Shown here: positions 10,490 through 19,312 of the stretch, piece after piece
Layout: the number at the start of each line of letters is the position of its first letter
How positions within the stretch are numbered: the stretch's first letter is position 1
Notes under the pieces: generated by a model
Told to the model about the DNA's origin: nothing
The model's database searches: none
Seen by the model: the letters and a program-made list of their open reading frames with translations, nothing else
Made by a program: the position numbers and the translations under genes
IMG/VR virus record: IMGVR_UViG_3300031963_008158
Coordinates: 1 to 64,000 of that record
DNA from: a virus
Length of the DNA stretch: 64,000 nt
Reading direction: 5' to 3' (one strand)

Positions 10490-12631
10490 ATGAGTTATAT
10501 TATTAATACAAACAGTCCATTTGTTAGCATAAAACTAACTGAAAAAGGTCGTGAAAAATTATCAATGGGTAAATTAAATTTTTCTTATTGGGCAATAGGG
10601 GATTCAGAAATAAATTATGAAAGAGAAGCCATTGTAGATGCTAACCCTAATGATGTAACTTTATCTGCAAGTAGTAAAGTTTTAAGACCATTTGATAGAC
10701 AACCAAATATAAAATATTTTATATCACCTAATAATTCAGCAACACCTTATCAACCAATTAATTCATCTAATTTAAGTGTTGTTAAAGCAGTTGTTAATAA
10801 TGAAGCAACAGAAAGAGGTTTTTTTAGTGGTGCATCAAGTAACACCACTATATTGACATCTGGTTATACATCTAATAATCAGCTTATTCCAAACTCAAAT
10901 TTAAGTGGTTCAACTTCATTAACTTTAACTGGTTCAGTATCAAATATAAGTGTTGGAGATGTAATATTATTAAGATTATCAAACGGTACAACTGGTTCTA
11001 TTGCTGGTTCAAATACAACCACACCAATACCAAATTTATGGTATAAAGTTCAAAGTATAAGTGGTAGTACATTAGTATTAGATAGAAATTTACCAAATTA
11101 TTCTGGTGATTCGGCTAGCTCATATATTATTGCATATAAGGGTGGTGAAGTTTATGATACGATTGCTACAGGTAATACAACATCATATTGGGATTCTGGA
11201 ACATTATCATTTAATTCTTCTGTAAATGTAACATGTCATGATGTGCCAGTTTGGAATATGAATAATGTTTGGTGTGAAAGTTTAGCAGGTATGGTAACTG
11301 GAGACCCTACACCTAACGAACAATACACAAGTTTTGGGTCATACCCTTATTTGGGTACTAAGAACCCTTATTTGGAATATTTATGTGATTCTAGTGGTAA
11401 TACTGAGACTTTTAATTGTAATGGACCTGGTATTAGTTATCCAGATGACGTTTCTAAATCAGTGTCTATCATACATTTCACAAATAACTCTATTTCTAAC
11501 TTATATGGTGAATTTTTATATGTTGATGCAACCAATAATAAAATAGTCAAAGTAATTATGCCAGATTTAATGTACCACAGAAGAAATTTCTCAACAGGTA
11601 GTGGTACAACAATGGGTATGACATTTATTGCTTCAGGTGCTACAAAATATATCGGTACAAGTGATATTGAATATATAGATTTAATTGAAGAACCTTCACT
11701 TATTTCATCAACAGGTGCAACACCAATGGTTGTTGGTAAAGTATTACCACAATTAAAAATGATTGTAATACATGATGATGAAATAGTTTCAGCGATATCT
11801 TACAAATCAAATAGAAATTGGACATTACCTAACCTAGCTGCTAATATTGTATCACCAAGTGGTGGAACATCAACTGGTGTGTTGTTATCAAATCAAACGA
11901 TATATTTAACATATATTTTAGAAAATAGTTTATCAACTGGTTTAACAACAAGTTTACCTTGTCAAAATTATGTTAAAGTAACAAATAACACACCAAGTGC
12001 TAAAGACATACAATTTAGGATAAATCAAGTTGATGAATTACCATACATGAGAAAGAAAGAACTTGTTGGATATGACGGACTTGGTTTTTATGCTGATAAG
12101 TTTAAATTAGTATATCAAATTGTTTCAGCATCAACCACTAGACCAGACCCTAATGCATGGAAAGTATATGATTATACATCAACAGCAATAACAACTAATA
12201 GTGGTGAAACTATAAACCCAGTATCATTAGAAAATCAAAACCCTTTAACAAATGATTTTGTTTTAACGAAAGGTAGAGATACAGCATCATCACAATTTAA
12301 TTTAATAAATATTTTAAATATGCCAAATACCAATCAACCAAGTCTTTTACAATTTGGTGATGAAAGATTTTTCTATGGTAATATTCAAACATATATTGGT
12401 GCATCAATTTATAAAACAATATTTGATATACGTGTTGATTCTAATGTATTTAACACAACAACAAATCCAACAAGAAGTAAAGATTTAACTACTAATCCAG
12501 CTACTATTAGATTAACAGAAGTTGGCGTGTACGATTCTGATTTTAATTTAGTATGTATAGGTAAAGTTAGTAATCCAGTTAAATTAATACCTGCTAATAC
12601 TATTATGTTAGAATTAAGTATGGATTTTTAA
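10490..12631 (+). CDS. Tail fibre/appendage protein, paralogue A
   Basis: A 713-residue protein. Its N terminus (residues 8-35: V-IKLTEKGREKLS-GKLNFSYWAIGDSEINY) closely resembles that of the next gene (LTAKLTPIGRSKL...SFSFGDSDANY). The pattern is a probable attachment domain shared by fibre proteins. The remainder is Gly/Ser/Thr-rich beta sequence. The C terminus contains RLTEVGVYDSDFNLVCIGKV, again matched in the next protein (RISEVLLYDNVGNIIAIAKT). It starts the distal part of the structural block behind its own late-type promoter. The role as a fibre or appendage is inferred. Confidence 0.62.
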   Translation: MSYIINTNSPFVSIKLTEKGREKLSMGKLNFSYWAIGDSEINYEREAIVDANPNDVTLSASSKVLRPFDRQPNIKYFISPNNSATPYQPINSSNLSVVKAVVNNEATERGFFSGASSNTTILTSGYTSNNQLIPNSNLSGSTSLTLTGSVSNISVGDVILLRLSNGTTGSIAGSNTTTPIPNLWYKVQSISGSTLVLDRNLPNYSGDSASSYIIAYKGGEVYDTIATGNTTSYWDSGTLSFNSSVNVTCHDVPVWNMNNVWCESLAGMVTGDPTPNEQYTSFGSYPYLGTKNPYLEYLCDSSGNTETFNCNGPGISYPDDVSKSVSIIHFTNNSISNLYGEFLYVDATNNKIVKVIMPDLMYHRRNFSTGSGTTMGMTFIASGATKYIGTSDIEYIDLIEEPSLISSTGATPMVVGKVLPQLKMIVIHDDEIVSAISYKSNRNWTLPNLAANIVSPSGGTSTGVLLSNQTIYLTYILENSLSTGLTTSLPCQNYVKVTNNTPSAKDIQFRINQVDELPYMRKKELVGYDGLGFYADKFKLVYQIVSASTTRPDPNAWKVYDYTSTAITTNSGETINPVSLENQNPLTNDFVLTKGRDTASSQFNLINILNMPNTNQPSLLQFGDERFFYGNIQTYIGASIYKTIFDIRVDSNVFNTTTNPTRSKDLTTNPATIRLTEVGVYDSDFNLVCIGKVSNPVKLIPANTIMLELSMDF

Positions 12632-12663
12632 AAAATAAAAAAATAAATAAAATAAAATAAAAA

Positions 12664-13866
12664 ATGGGATTCAATAGTACCGCAACAACAACAACATTAA
12701 CTGCTAAATTAACACCAATAGGCAGGTCAAAATTAATATCTAATAATAACTCACTAATAACATCATTTAGTTTTGGTGATTCAGATGCTAATTATAACGT
12801 ACCTGTATTATTGGAAACAGGACAAATACCAGCTGATTCTGGTAATGTTGGTACAAATGGTTCAATTAGTAATAGTACAACAACTAATCCGCCTATAAGG
12901 AGTTTTTTGATTGCTAATCCAAGTGGGTCATTAATAAAGCCTGTAGAATCACAATCTACAACTATTATTAATGAGATTAAGTCTAATGGACAAGTAACTA
13001 TTACTGGTAATAACATTTCACAAAATGTTATAAATAGAAATAACTACACAACAGACCCATTAGTTAATTTATTTTATTCATTTGGTTTACCATTAAATCA
13101 AACACAAGACGCTAATTTTACTGGCACAACATTTGCAAATGGTGGTTTTTCTGATACAGCATACAGTGGTTTAGCACAAACAAACATAGTTGTGTTAGGT
13201 ATAAACAATTCAAACTATGGTGAATTATTAGATGGTAAACAAATAAAATTAGAATTACCTACATCAGCTGGTACTTATACTATTTATAGCACATTCCAAA
13301 ATAAAAGTACATCACTAAATGTTGAAGATGCTAACTATATTGAAACATCTGTAGTATCAACAAAAATAGGTAATAATATAGCTTTTTTATTTTCTGACAC
13401 GATTAAAAAACCAAACGGTGGTGATGCAACTTTAAGTTGGGCAACAGGTTTTGGTCAAGTAAAACCATTTACATTAGCAAATAAAAAATTATTTAACATT
13501 CAAGATAACCCTAATTTAGGTTTAAGTGCGGATACTATTGTTGGTGTTGCTTATTTAGATAAAGGATTTTTAGTTATAACTGACCCAACAATAGTAAATA
13601 ATTATAATACTGGAACATCAACAGGTGTATCAGTAACATTTAATAGTGTTTCAACAACAGTATTTCAAAATATCACATGTATTGCTGGTAGAGGTGAATT
13701 TGGAACGTCAACAAATCCTACATTTAAATCAAGTGATACACCAAGAATAAGTGAGGTGTTATTGTATGACAATGTTGGTAATATCATTGCGATTGCAAAG
13801 ACTGATAGACATGTAACAAAAAATGTTAATGAATTCTTAGCATTTAATATAAAAATTAATCTATAA
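12664..13866 (+). CDS. Tail fibre/appendage protein, paralogue B
   Basis: A 400-residue protein homologous at both ends to the preceding 713-residue protein: N-terminal LTPIGRSKL and FGDSDANY, C-terminal EVLLYDNVGNIIAIAKT. The centre differs, as expected for fibre paralogues that swap receptor-binding parts. It follows the previous gene after a 32-nt spacer made only of A and T plus the ATG. It is the last gene of the virion block. Confidence 0.62.
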   Translation: MGFNSTATTTTLTAKLTPIGRSKLISNNNSLITSFSFGDSDANYNVPVLLETGQIPADSGNVGTNGSISNSTTTNPPIRSFLIANPSGSLIKPVESQSTTIINEIKSNGQVTITGNNISQNVINRNNYTTDPLVNLFYSFGLPLNQTQDANFTGTTFANGGFSDTAYSGLAQTNIVVLGINNSNYGELLDGKQIKLELPTSAGTYTIYSTFQNKSTSLNVEDANYIETSVVSTKIGNNIAFLFSDTIKKPNGGDATLSWATGFGQVKPFTLANKKLFNIQDNPNLGLSADTIVGVAYLDKGFLVITDPTIVNNYNTGTSTGVSVTFNSVSTTVFQNITCIAGRGEFGTSTNPTFKSSDTPRISEVLLYDNVGNIIAIAKTDRHVTKNVNEFLAFNIKINL

Positions 13867-13922
13867 AGTCTTTATTTTTGTTATTTTTTAATTAACATAA
13901 TAATTAAAGTATATTAATTATT

Positions 13923-14564
13923 ATGGATAACAAACCAAAATTCATTTTATCGTTAGATGTAAGTACAAGTACTATCGGTATTGCATTATTTCAAGATAAT
14001 GGTAACAGTGGAGAACTTAAATTATTACATCATGTGACACCTAATATTAAACCAAAACCGACAAATAAAATGGAGGAATTGTTTAAAAAAGTTGAGGTGT
14101 TTAATGAAGAATTTTTAATCAAATATAAAGATTTTGGTATAACTAGAGTTATCATTGAAGAACCATTATTACAATCTAATAACGTATATACTATTGCAAC
14201 ATTATTAAGATTTAATGGGATGATATCTAAATCTGTTTTTGATGTTTTAGGGATTGTACCAGATTTCATTTCGTCTTATGATGCTAGAAAATTTGGTTTT
14301 CCAGAACTTATGGGTATTAGAAAATTTAAAAAAGATGGTACACCATTGACTGAAAAACAAATAGCTAAAAATGAACCAGTTTTATTTGGTGCGTATGACT
14401 ACAACGTAGATAAAAAAATGGTTATATTTGAAAAAGTATGTGAATTAGAACCACAGATAAAATGGTTTTTAGATAAAAACAACAAACTTAAAAAAGAGAA
14501 TTTTGATGTTAGTGATGCATACTGTGCTTGTATAGGCTACATGAAAAAAATGGGAATTTGGTGA
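13923..14564 (+). CDS. RuvC-like Holliday-junction resolvase
   Basis: A 213-residue RNase H-fold nuclease. The first strand LSLDVSTSTIGIAL puts a catalytic Asp at residue 12, the second acidic site is in VIIEEP (Glu79/80), and FDVSDAYCACIGY near the C terminus supplies the last Asp. These are the spacing and motifs of RuvC-type resolvases used by large phages for recombination and packaging junction resolution. It opens the replication/recombination cluster and is followed by primase. A general RNase H-fold nuclease is the alternative. Confidence 0.72.
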   Translation: MDNKPKFILSLDVSTSTIGIALFQDNGNSGELKLLHHVTPNIKPKPTNKMEELFKKVEVFNEEFLIKYKDFGITRVIIEEPLLQSNNVYTIATLLRFNGMISKSVFDVLGIVPDFISSYDARKFGFPELMGIRKFKKDGTPLTEKQIAKNEPVLFGAYDYNVDKKMVIFEKVCELEPQIKWFLDKNNKLKKENFDVSDAYCACIGYMKKMGIW

Positions 14565-14570
14565 TAAAAT

Positions 14571-14581
14571 TAGTATATTTG
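14571..14581 (+). promoter_or_regulatory. Bacteroidetes-type promoter TAGTATATTTG
   Basis: Matches the host primary-sigma -7 element (TANNTTTG). It lies only 6 nt before the GTG of the primase gene, so the transcript would be nearly leaderless. Confidence 0.6.
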
Positions 14582-14586
14582 TTTTT

Positions 14587-15537
14587 GTGAATGAATATCT
14601 AATCAACATACTTGAAAAATTTTTAGGTGATTATAGAAAACATAACGAAGATAATCACCAAATATCTTTTGATTGCCCTGCTTGTTCGGAAGATAAAGGA
14701 CTTGATAACGGTGATGGTAAAGGTAATTTAGAAATAAATTACAAATTTGGTGTATTTAAATGTTGGGCCTGTCAAGACACCAACAATATGCATGGTAAAA
14801 TACCTACTTTAATAAAAAGATATGGTAATAGACGATTATTAGATGAATTTAGTTTTTTAAATTTTGAATTTAATGACGTTGAAGATAAAGAAAAAAAGAT
14901 AACAGTTTCATTACCAAAAGAATACAAAAAACTTTCAGGTGTTGTTAAAAAAGATATTGATTATAATATCGCAATAAAATACTTAAAAAAACGAGGCATA
15001 ACTGAAGAAATCATTGAGAAATATAATATTGGTTATGCGACAGAAGGAAATTACAAAAATCGTATTATTATACCATCATATAACCAATTTAATAATGTAA
15101 ATTATTTTATAGGTAGATGGTATCATAATAACTACACTAAATTAAAATATTTAAATCCAGACGCAGAGAAAAGTGAAATAATATTCAATGAAGCCAAATT
15201 GAATTTTGATTCAAATATATATTTGGTTGAAGGTGTTTTTGACCACATAGTAGTTCCAAATTCAGTTCCTTTATTAGGTAAACATGTATCTGACAATTTG
15301 TTACACTTGTTACATGATAAGGCTTGTGGTGATATTATTGTAGTTTTTGATGGTGACGCATATAATGATGCGAAAGAAATATACCGAAAATTAAATTTTG
15401 GTGATTTATATGGTAGGATTAAGATAGTAAAATGTCCTGACGAATATGACCCAAGTAAAATATATGAATTATTAGGTAATAAAGGTATTGTAAAATTATT
15501 AATGACCGCTACTAAATTATCTGAATTTGAGATTTAA
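14587..15537 (+). CDS. DNA primase (zinc finger plus Toprim)
   Basis: A 316-residue primase. The N terminus has a zinc-binding pair of CxxC motifs (Cys30/33 in CPAC and Cys59/62 in CWAC). The centre has a primase-type region (YLKKRGITEEIIEKYNIGYA) and an RIIIPSY strand. The Toprim core is visible as YLVEGVFDH and later IIVVFDGDAYNDA. It would make RNA primers at the phage fork, like T4 gp61 or the DnaG-type primases. I use GTG at 14587 because the nearby ATG at 14591 is out of frame and stops at once. Confidence 0.82.
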   Translation: MNEYLINILEKFLGDYRKHNEDNHQISFDCPACSEDKGLDNGDGKGNLEINYKFGVFKCWACQDTNNMHGKIPTLIKRYGNRRLLDEFSFLNFEFNDVEDKEKKITVSLPKEYKKLSGVVKKDIDYNIAIKYLKKRGITEEIIEKYNIGYATEGNYKNRIIIPSYNQFNNVNYFIGRWYHNNYTKLKYLNPDAEKSEIIFNEAKLNFDSNIYLVEGVFDHIVVPNSVPLLGKHVSDNLLHLLHDKACGDIIVVFDGDAYNDAKEIYRKLNFGDLYGRIKIVKCPDEYDPSKIYELLGNKGIVKLLMTATKLSEFEI

Positions 15538-15548
15538 CTTTTTTTTAT

Positions 15549-15563
15549 ATATTTATGTATAAA
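15549..15563 (+). promoter_or_regulatory. Late-type promoter motif
   Basis: ATATTTATGTATAAA, a variant of the late-type motif, 8 nt before the ATG at 15572. Confidence 0.45.
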
Positions 15564-15571
15564 ATAAAATA

Positions 15572-15841
15572 ATGAAAGATTTGAAAAAAATTATGGAAAA
15601 AGATATTAACAAAATGATTGAAGATGGGTTTAAATTAGCCCAAAAACACGAACAAATTAGACAAGAAATGTTGGATAGTGATTCTTTACCACAAGAAATG
15701 AAAAAAGAATTACTTAAACTAAACCAAGAGTTTGAAGAACAACATTTAAAGGAAGAAAAATATATAGAGGATAATAAACATAGAAAAATTGTTGGGTATA
15801 ATCCAGAAAACTTTATACCAATCTACGAAGATGAAAAGTAG
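15572..15841 (+). CDS. Small charged helical protein
   Basis: An 89-residue protein made almost entirely of charged helix (many Lys, Glu, Gln) with no membrane segment. It has a late-type promoter immediately upstream and is followed by a dispersed promoter repeat. No family is recognised. The composition suggests an alpha-helical binding or scaffold protein. Confidence 0.55.
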   Translation: MKDLKKIMEKDINKMIEDGFKLAQKHEQIRQEMLDSDSLPQEMKKELLKLNQEFEEQHLKEEKYIEDNKHRKIVGYNPENFIPIYEDEK

Positions 15842-15854
15842 TATTGGTGCTAAC

Positions 15855-15978
15855 GGTTATGCGCAATACATCTTTATAACTAATTGATGTATATTTAATT
15901 ACAACAATATTTTAGGATAAAAATATCACGCAACTAAAACATTTTTTTGTTTAATTCGATTATTAATAGTATATTTGT
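15855..15978 (+). repeat. Dispersed promoter repeat, copy 1
   Basis: First of three copies of a roughly 124-bp element also found at 39331 and 57414. Each contains GG-TAT-CGCAATACAT, a hairpin-forming ATACAT...ATGTAT pair, the block AAAAATATCACG, a run CATTTTTTTGTTTA and a terminal TAGTATATTTG promoter. Here it supplies the promoter for the nuclease gene that begins at 15983. It is preceded by CTAACGGTTAT, similar to the flanks of the other copies. Confidence 0.8.
15967..15977 (+). promoter_or_regulatory. Bacteroidetes-type promoter TAGTATATTTG (in repeat copy 1)
   Basis: The downstream end of the dispersed repeat. It lies 5 nt before the ATG at 15983, with a TTG element upstream in the T-run. 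Confidence 0.6.
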
Positions 15979-15982
15979 TAAT

Positions 15983-16768
15983 ATGGGAAAAATTAAAAAA
16001 TGGGATAAATGTTTGGTTTATTTAGAACCAATTGAACACAAATATTATCATAAAGAAACTGGTAAGCGGTATAAATCTGTAACAACAACTCTAAGTTCTA
16101 TAGAACCACATTTTAATGCTGAAGATGTGTCATTAGCAATTTTTAACCAAAAAGACAATGTTAAACAAGAAGTTTACATTGGTATGACACAGCAACAGAT
16201 ATTAGATTATTGGCAACAACTTAATGATGAAGCCAACGAATATGGTACAAAAGTACATAATATATTAGAAGATTATTTATTAGCTAATAAATGGTATTTT
16301 CCACCAAATACTGACGAAGGGTTATTTGAACAAAAAGTTATTGATGGTTTTAACGAGCTTAAAATAGATGAAGGTGAAGCAATGTGGCCAGAAAGAATTC
16401 TTTTTGCTGAACAATATGAGTTGGCTGGAACATCAGATTTGATTATTGATATTGATTCTGTTTTTTTTGATGTAGCTGATTTTAAAACTAATAGAGTTTT
16501 TAATTTCTATAATCCTTATGGGTATGAGACATTAAAAAAACCATTCGATTATCTTCAAGCATGTCAATGGTCAATTTATACATTACAATTAAGTGTTTAT
16601 GCATACATGTATGAACTTGAGTTCCCTAAAAGAAAATGTAGACAGATATATGTTTTGTATTGGGATAAAGTTGCTGAAAAATTCAGTAAAATACAAATAA
16701 TGTATATGAAAAACGAAGCAAAAAAATTAATAGAAATGCATCATTATAATGTAATTAACGGAATATAA
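15983..16768 (+). CDS. PD-(D/E)XK exonuclease-like protein
   Basis: A 261-residue protein with the RecB/Cas4-like nuclease pattern. ANEYGTKVHNILEDYL supplies the early His/Glu helix, AGTSDLIIDID supplies an Asp, VADFKTN supplies the D-x-K motif, and LQACQWSIYTLQLSVYAYMYE is the Q-x-x-x-Y helix typical of this superfamily. I place the start at ATG 15983, because an upstream in-frame start at 15947 would lie inside the promoter repeat. It sits among recombination genes and probably processes DNA ends. The exact substrate is unknown. Confidence 0.7.
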   Translation: MGKIKKWDKCLVYLEPIEHKYYHKETGKRYKSVTTTLSSIEPHFNAEDVSLAIFNQKDNVKQEVYIGMTQQQILDYWQQLNDEANEYGTKVHNILEDYLLANKWYFPPNTDEGLFEQKVIDGFNELKIDEGEAMWPERILFAEQYELAGTSDLIIDIDSVFFDVADFKTNRVFNFYNPYGYETLKKPFDYLQACQWSIYTLQLSVYAYMYELEFPKRKCRQIYVLYWDKVAEKFSKIQIMYMKNEAKKLIEMHHYNVINGI

Positions 16769-16774
16769 TTTAAA

Positions 16775-18139
16775 ATGACAAAGAAAAATAACTTTATTAA
16801 AAAAGCTAAGAAGAGACCATTTTTTAATGGTGGTATGCCAGACATATCAATGTTAACTGAGAAACAACTTGAGATATATAACAAATTAAGTAAAATAGAA
16901 CTTGATGTTTTTTCTGAACATGTTTTAACTGGGTATGCTGGTACTGGTAAAACTTTTTTGGTTGGTAAAATAATAAATAAATTTTTATACGATAATAAAA
17001 CAGCATCAGTTGCAGTAACCGCAACAACACATAAAGCTGTTAAAGTATTAAAAGTATTAAATAATTTAAACCAAGATAATGAAAGTATTCAATTTTATAC
17101 ATTACATTCATTATTAGGTCTTAAACGTGAAATAAATAGTGATGGTAGTGAATCATATGTTTCAGATTTTTTAGGGTCAAAGGCTGAGGATTATTCATTA
17201 ATAATTGTTGATGAATCATCAATGTTAGACAATGATTTATATAAAAAATTAGTTAAAACAGCTAAAGGTCATTCAATACCGTTATTATTCATTGGTGATG
17301 AAAAACAGATTCCACCAGTAAACGGTGGTGACTTTGTGTTATTCACTAAAAAAATAGCTAATAAACATACACTTAGTGATATTATTAGACAAGAAAATGG
17401 TAATCCTATAATAGAGTTATCTAAAAATATTAGAGAAGGTAATAAACTAGAGTTTATTGATGAAATAAACGAAAATGGTTCTGTCAATTACATAAAACTT
17501 GGTGGTGAGGATTCATTCATTAATGAATATTTCACTAGTGAAGAATTTAAAAAGAATCCAAACTATATTAAAATACTTGCTTGGACTAATTCAGCTGTTG
17601 ATTATTATAATAATAAAGCTAGACAAGCAATATATGGTGAAAATTGCGACAGAATATGTATTGGTGAAAAAATGGTTCTTAATAGACCTATTGTTTTAGG
17701 TAAAAAAGTATTAATGAATAATAATGACGAATTTGAAGTCTTATCTTACGAAGTCAATACAGAAACAGTTGGGTTTCCTTTTAAATATTATTCTTTAGAA
17801 GTTATTAGTGAAGGTGAAACACATAGAATAAAACTATTACATGAAGATAGCTTTTTATCCTTTAATAATGTTTTACAATCCTTAAAAAAGGAAGCTATGA
17901 ATACAAAAGATAGTTATAGTAGACGTTTAAAATGGGTTAATTATTATAAATTAGCTGAAAAATATGTAGACGCTAAATATAATTATGCTTTAACCGTGCA
18001 TAAATCACAAGGCAGTACATTTGAAAACAGTATTGTTATCTATTGTGATGTATTAAGAATAAAAGATATTGAAGAACGTAATAAATTATTATATACTTCA
18101 GTAACAAGAGCTAAAAAGAATTTATATTTAATTTACTAA
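16775..18139 (+). CDS. Dda-like SF1B DNA helicase
   Basis: A 454-residue helicase. Walker A is GYAGTGKT at residues 53-60, THKAV follows as motif Ia, and LIIVDESSM (146-149 DESS) is motif II. GDEKQIPPV is motif III, and TVHKSQGSTFE with TSVTRAKKNLYL near the C terminus are motifs V and VI. Length and motifs match T4 Dda and RecD2-like helicases, which move 5' to 3' and help replication start and recombination. It lies between the nuclease and the gp47-like gene. Confidence 0.85.
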   Translation: MTKKNNFIKKAKKRPFFNGGMPDISMLTEKQLEIYNKLSKIELDVFSEHVLTGYAGTGKTFLVGKIINKFLYDNKTASVAVTATTHKAVKVLKVLNNLNQDNESIQFYTLHSLLGLKREINSDGSESYVSDFLGSKAEDYSLIIVDESSMLDNDLYKKLVKTAKGHSIPLLFIGDEKQIPPVNGGDFVLFTKKIANKHTLSDIIRQENGNPIIELSKNIREGNKLEFIDEINENGSVNYIKLGGEDSFINEYFTSEEFKKNPNYIKILAWTNSAVDYYNNKARQAIYGENCDRICIGEKMVLNRPIVLGKKVLMNNNDEFEVLSYEVNTETVGFPFKYYSLEVISEGETHRIKLLHEDSFLSFNNVLQSLKKEAMNTKDSYSRRLKWVNYYKLAEKYVDAKYNYALTVHKSQGSTFENSIVIYCDVLRIKDIEERNKLLYTSVTRAKKNLYLIY

Positions 18140-18143
18140 TAGT

Positions 18144-18962
18144 ATGGAAGTAAAATTTGTAATACACATTGGTGATATACATATCAGAACGTATAGATAT
18201 CACGAAGAATATAAGACCGTTTTAAATAATCTCTTTAATGATATTAAAAAGGTAATTGAAGGTCATAAACGAGAAGAAATTAGAATAGTTGTTGCTGGTG
18301 ATATTGTACATCAAAAGATAGTAATATCAAATGAGCAATTATTATTAACAACTTGGTTTCTTAAATCTTTAGAAGAAATAGCAACAGTTGTTATGATAGC
18401 TGGGAACCATGATATGTTAGAAAATAATAAAGACAGAATGGATTCATTAACACCAATTGTTCAATTATTATCTGATAAAGACATTAATTATTTTAAAGAG
18501 AGTAAATGTTATTTAGATAATAATATTGTTTGGTGCATCTATTCAATATTTGAAGAAAACGCTAGACCAGATATTGAATCTGCTAGAGAAGAGTTTGGTA
18601 ATGACAAAACATATATAGGTTTATTTCATGGTCCTATAAATGGTTTAAAAACTGATATAGGTTATGAGATTGAACATGGATATGGGTTGGAGATTTTTGA
18701 TGGTTGTGATATTGTTATGTGTGGTGATATACATAAAAGAAGTTGTTTAACTATTAATAACACAAAGGTAGTTATGCCTGGTAGTACAATACAACAAGAT
18801 TTTGGTGAAAATATAAATAATCATGGGTTTTTATTTTGGGATATTAAAAATAGAACATACACTGAACATGATGTTGCCAACCCTTTTTCTTTTTATAAAT
18901 TCACTATAAATAGTCTTGACGATTTAGAAAATAATTCTGAAAATTTAGTAAATTTAAATTAG
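18144..18962 (+). CDS. Recombination endonuclease subunit, gp47/SbcD-like
   Basis: A 272-residue metallophosphoesterase with all the expected motifs: HIGDIHIR (first metal site), AGDIVH, AGNHDM, LFHGP and CGDIHKR. This is the Mre11/SbcD/T4 gp47 nuclease that works with the SMC-like ATPase encoded two genes downstream to resect DNA ends for recombination-dependent replication. It ends with TAG and the next gene starts 2 nt later. Confidence 0.85.
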   Translation: MEVKFVIHIGDIHIRTYRYHEEYKTVLNNLFNDIKKVIEGHKREEIRIVVAGDIVHQKIVISNEQLLLTTWFLKSLEEIATVVMIAGNHDMLENNKDRMDSLTPIVQLLSDKDINYFKESKCYLDNNIVWCIYSIFEENARPDIESAREEFGNDKTYIGLFHGPINGLKTDIGYEIEHGYGLEIFDGCDIVMCGDIHKRSCLTINNTKVVMPGSTIQQDFGENINNHGFLFWDIKNRTYTEHDVANPFSFYKFTINSLDDLENNSENLVNLN

Positions 18963-18964
18963 AA

Positions 18965-19312
18965 ATGGAAATCCCTAAAGATTTAAAAAATGAGATATTT
19001 GATTATTGTAGGTTAAATGACATAACAAATATAGATAACTTTATGTTAAAGTTGATGAAACAAGGGTTTACTGTTGAAAAATTTGGTGCAACACCATCAA
19101 CAAAAATACAAGAAAAGATTGTTGAAAAAATTGTTGAAGTACCAGTTGAAAAAATTGTATATTTAACAGATAATTCAGAGATATCAACTTTAACTGAAAA
19201 AATAAATAGTTTGGAAAACACATTAGCTGAACAAATAGAAAAAAATAATCAGCTATCAGAAAAAATAAAATCATTAGAACAGAACAAAAAAAATATATAC
19301 GGAGAGTTATGA
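18965..19312 (+). CDS. Coiled-coil protein between gp47- and gp46-like genes
   Basis: A 115-residue protein. An N-terminal helical part (residues 1-40) contains MKQGFTVEKFGATPS. It is followed by a KIVEKIVEVPVEKIVY repeat and a C-terminal coiled coil (residues 70-110). Its end overlaps the gp46-like ATG by 4 nt (ATGA). Position between the two nuclease subunits suggests an accessory factor, but the function is not known to me. Confidence 0.6.
   Translation: MEIPKDLKNEIFDYCRLNDITNIDNFMLKLMKQGFTVEKFGATPSTKIQEKIVEKIVEVPVEKIVYLTDNSEISTLTEKINSLENTLAEQIEKNNQLSEKIKSLEQNKKNIYGEL

Noticed and set aside
15947-15982. A longer N terminus for the PD-(D/E)XK nuclease starting at 15947
   Set aside because: That start lies upstream of the promoter box at 15967-15977 inside the dispersed repeat, so it could not be on the transcript; ATG 15983 is used.
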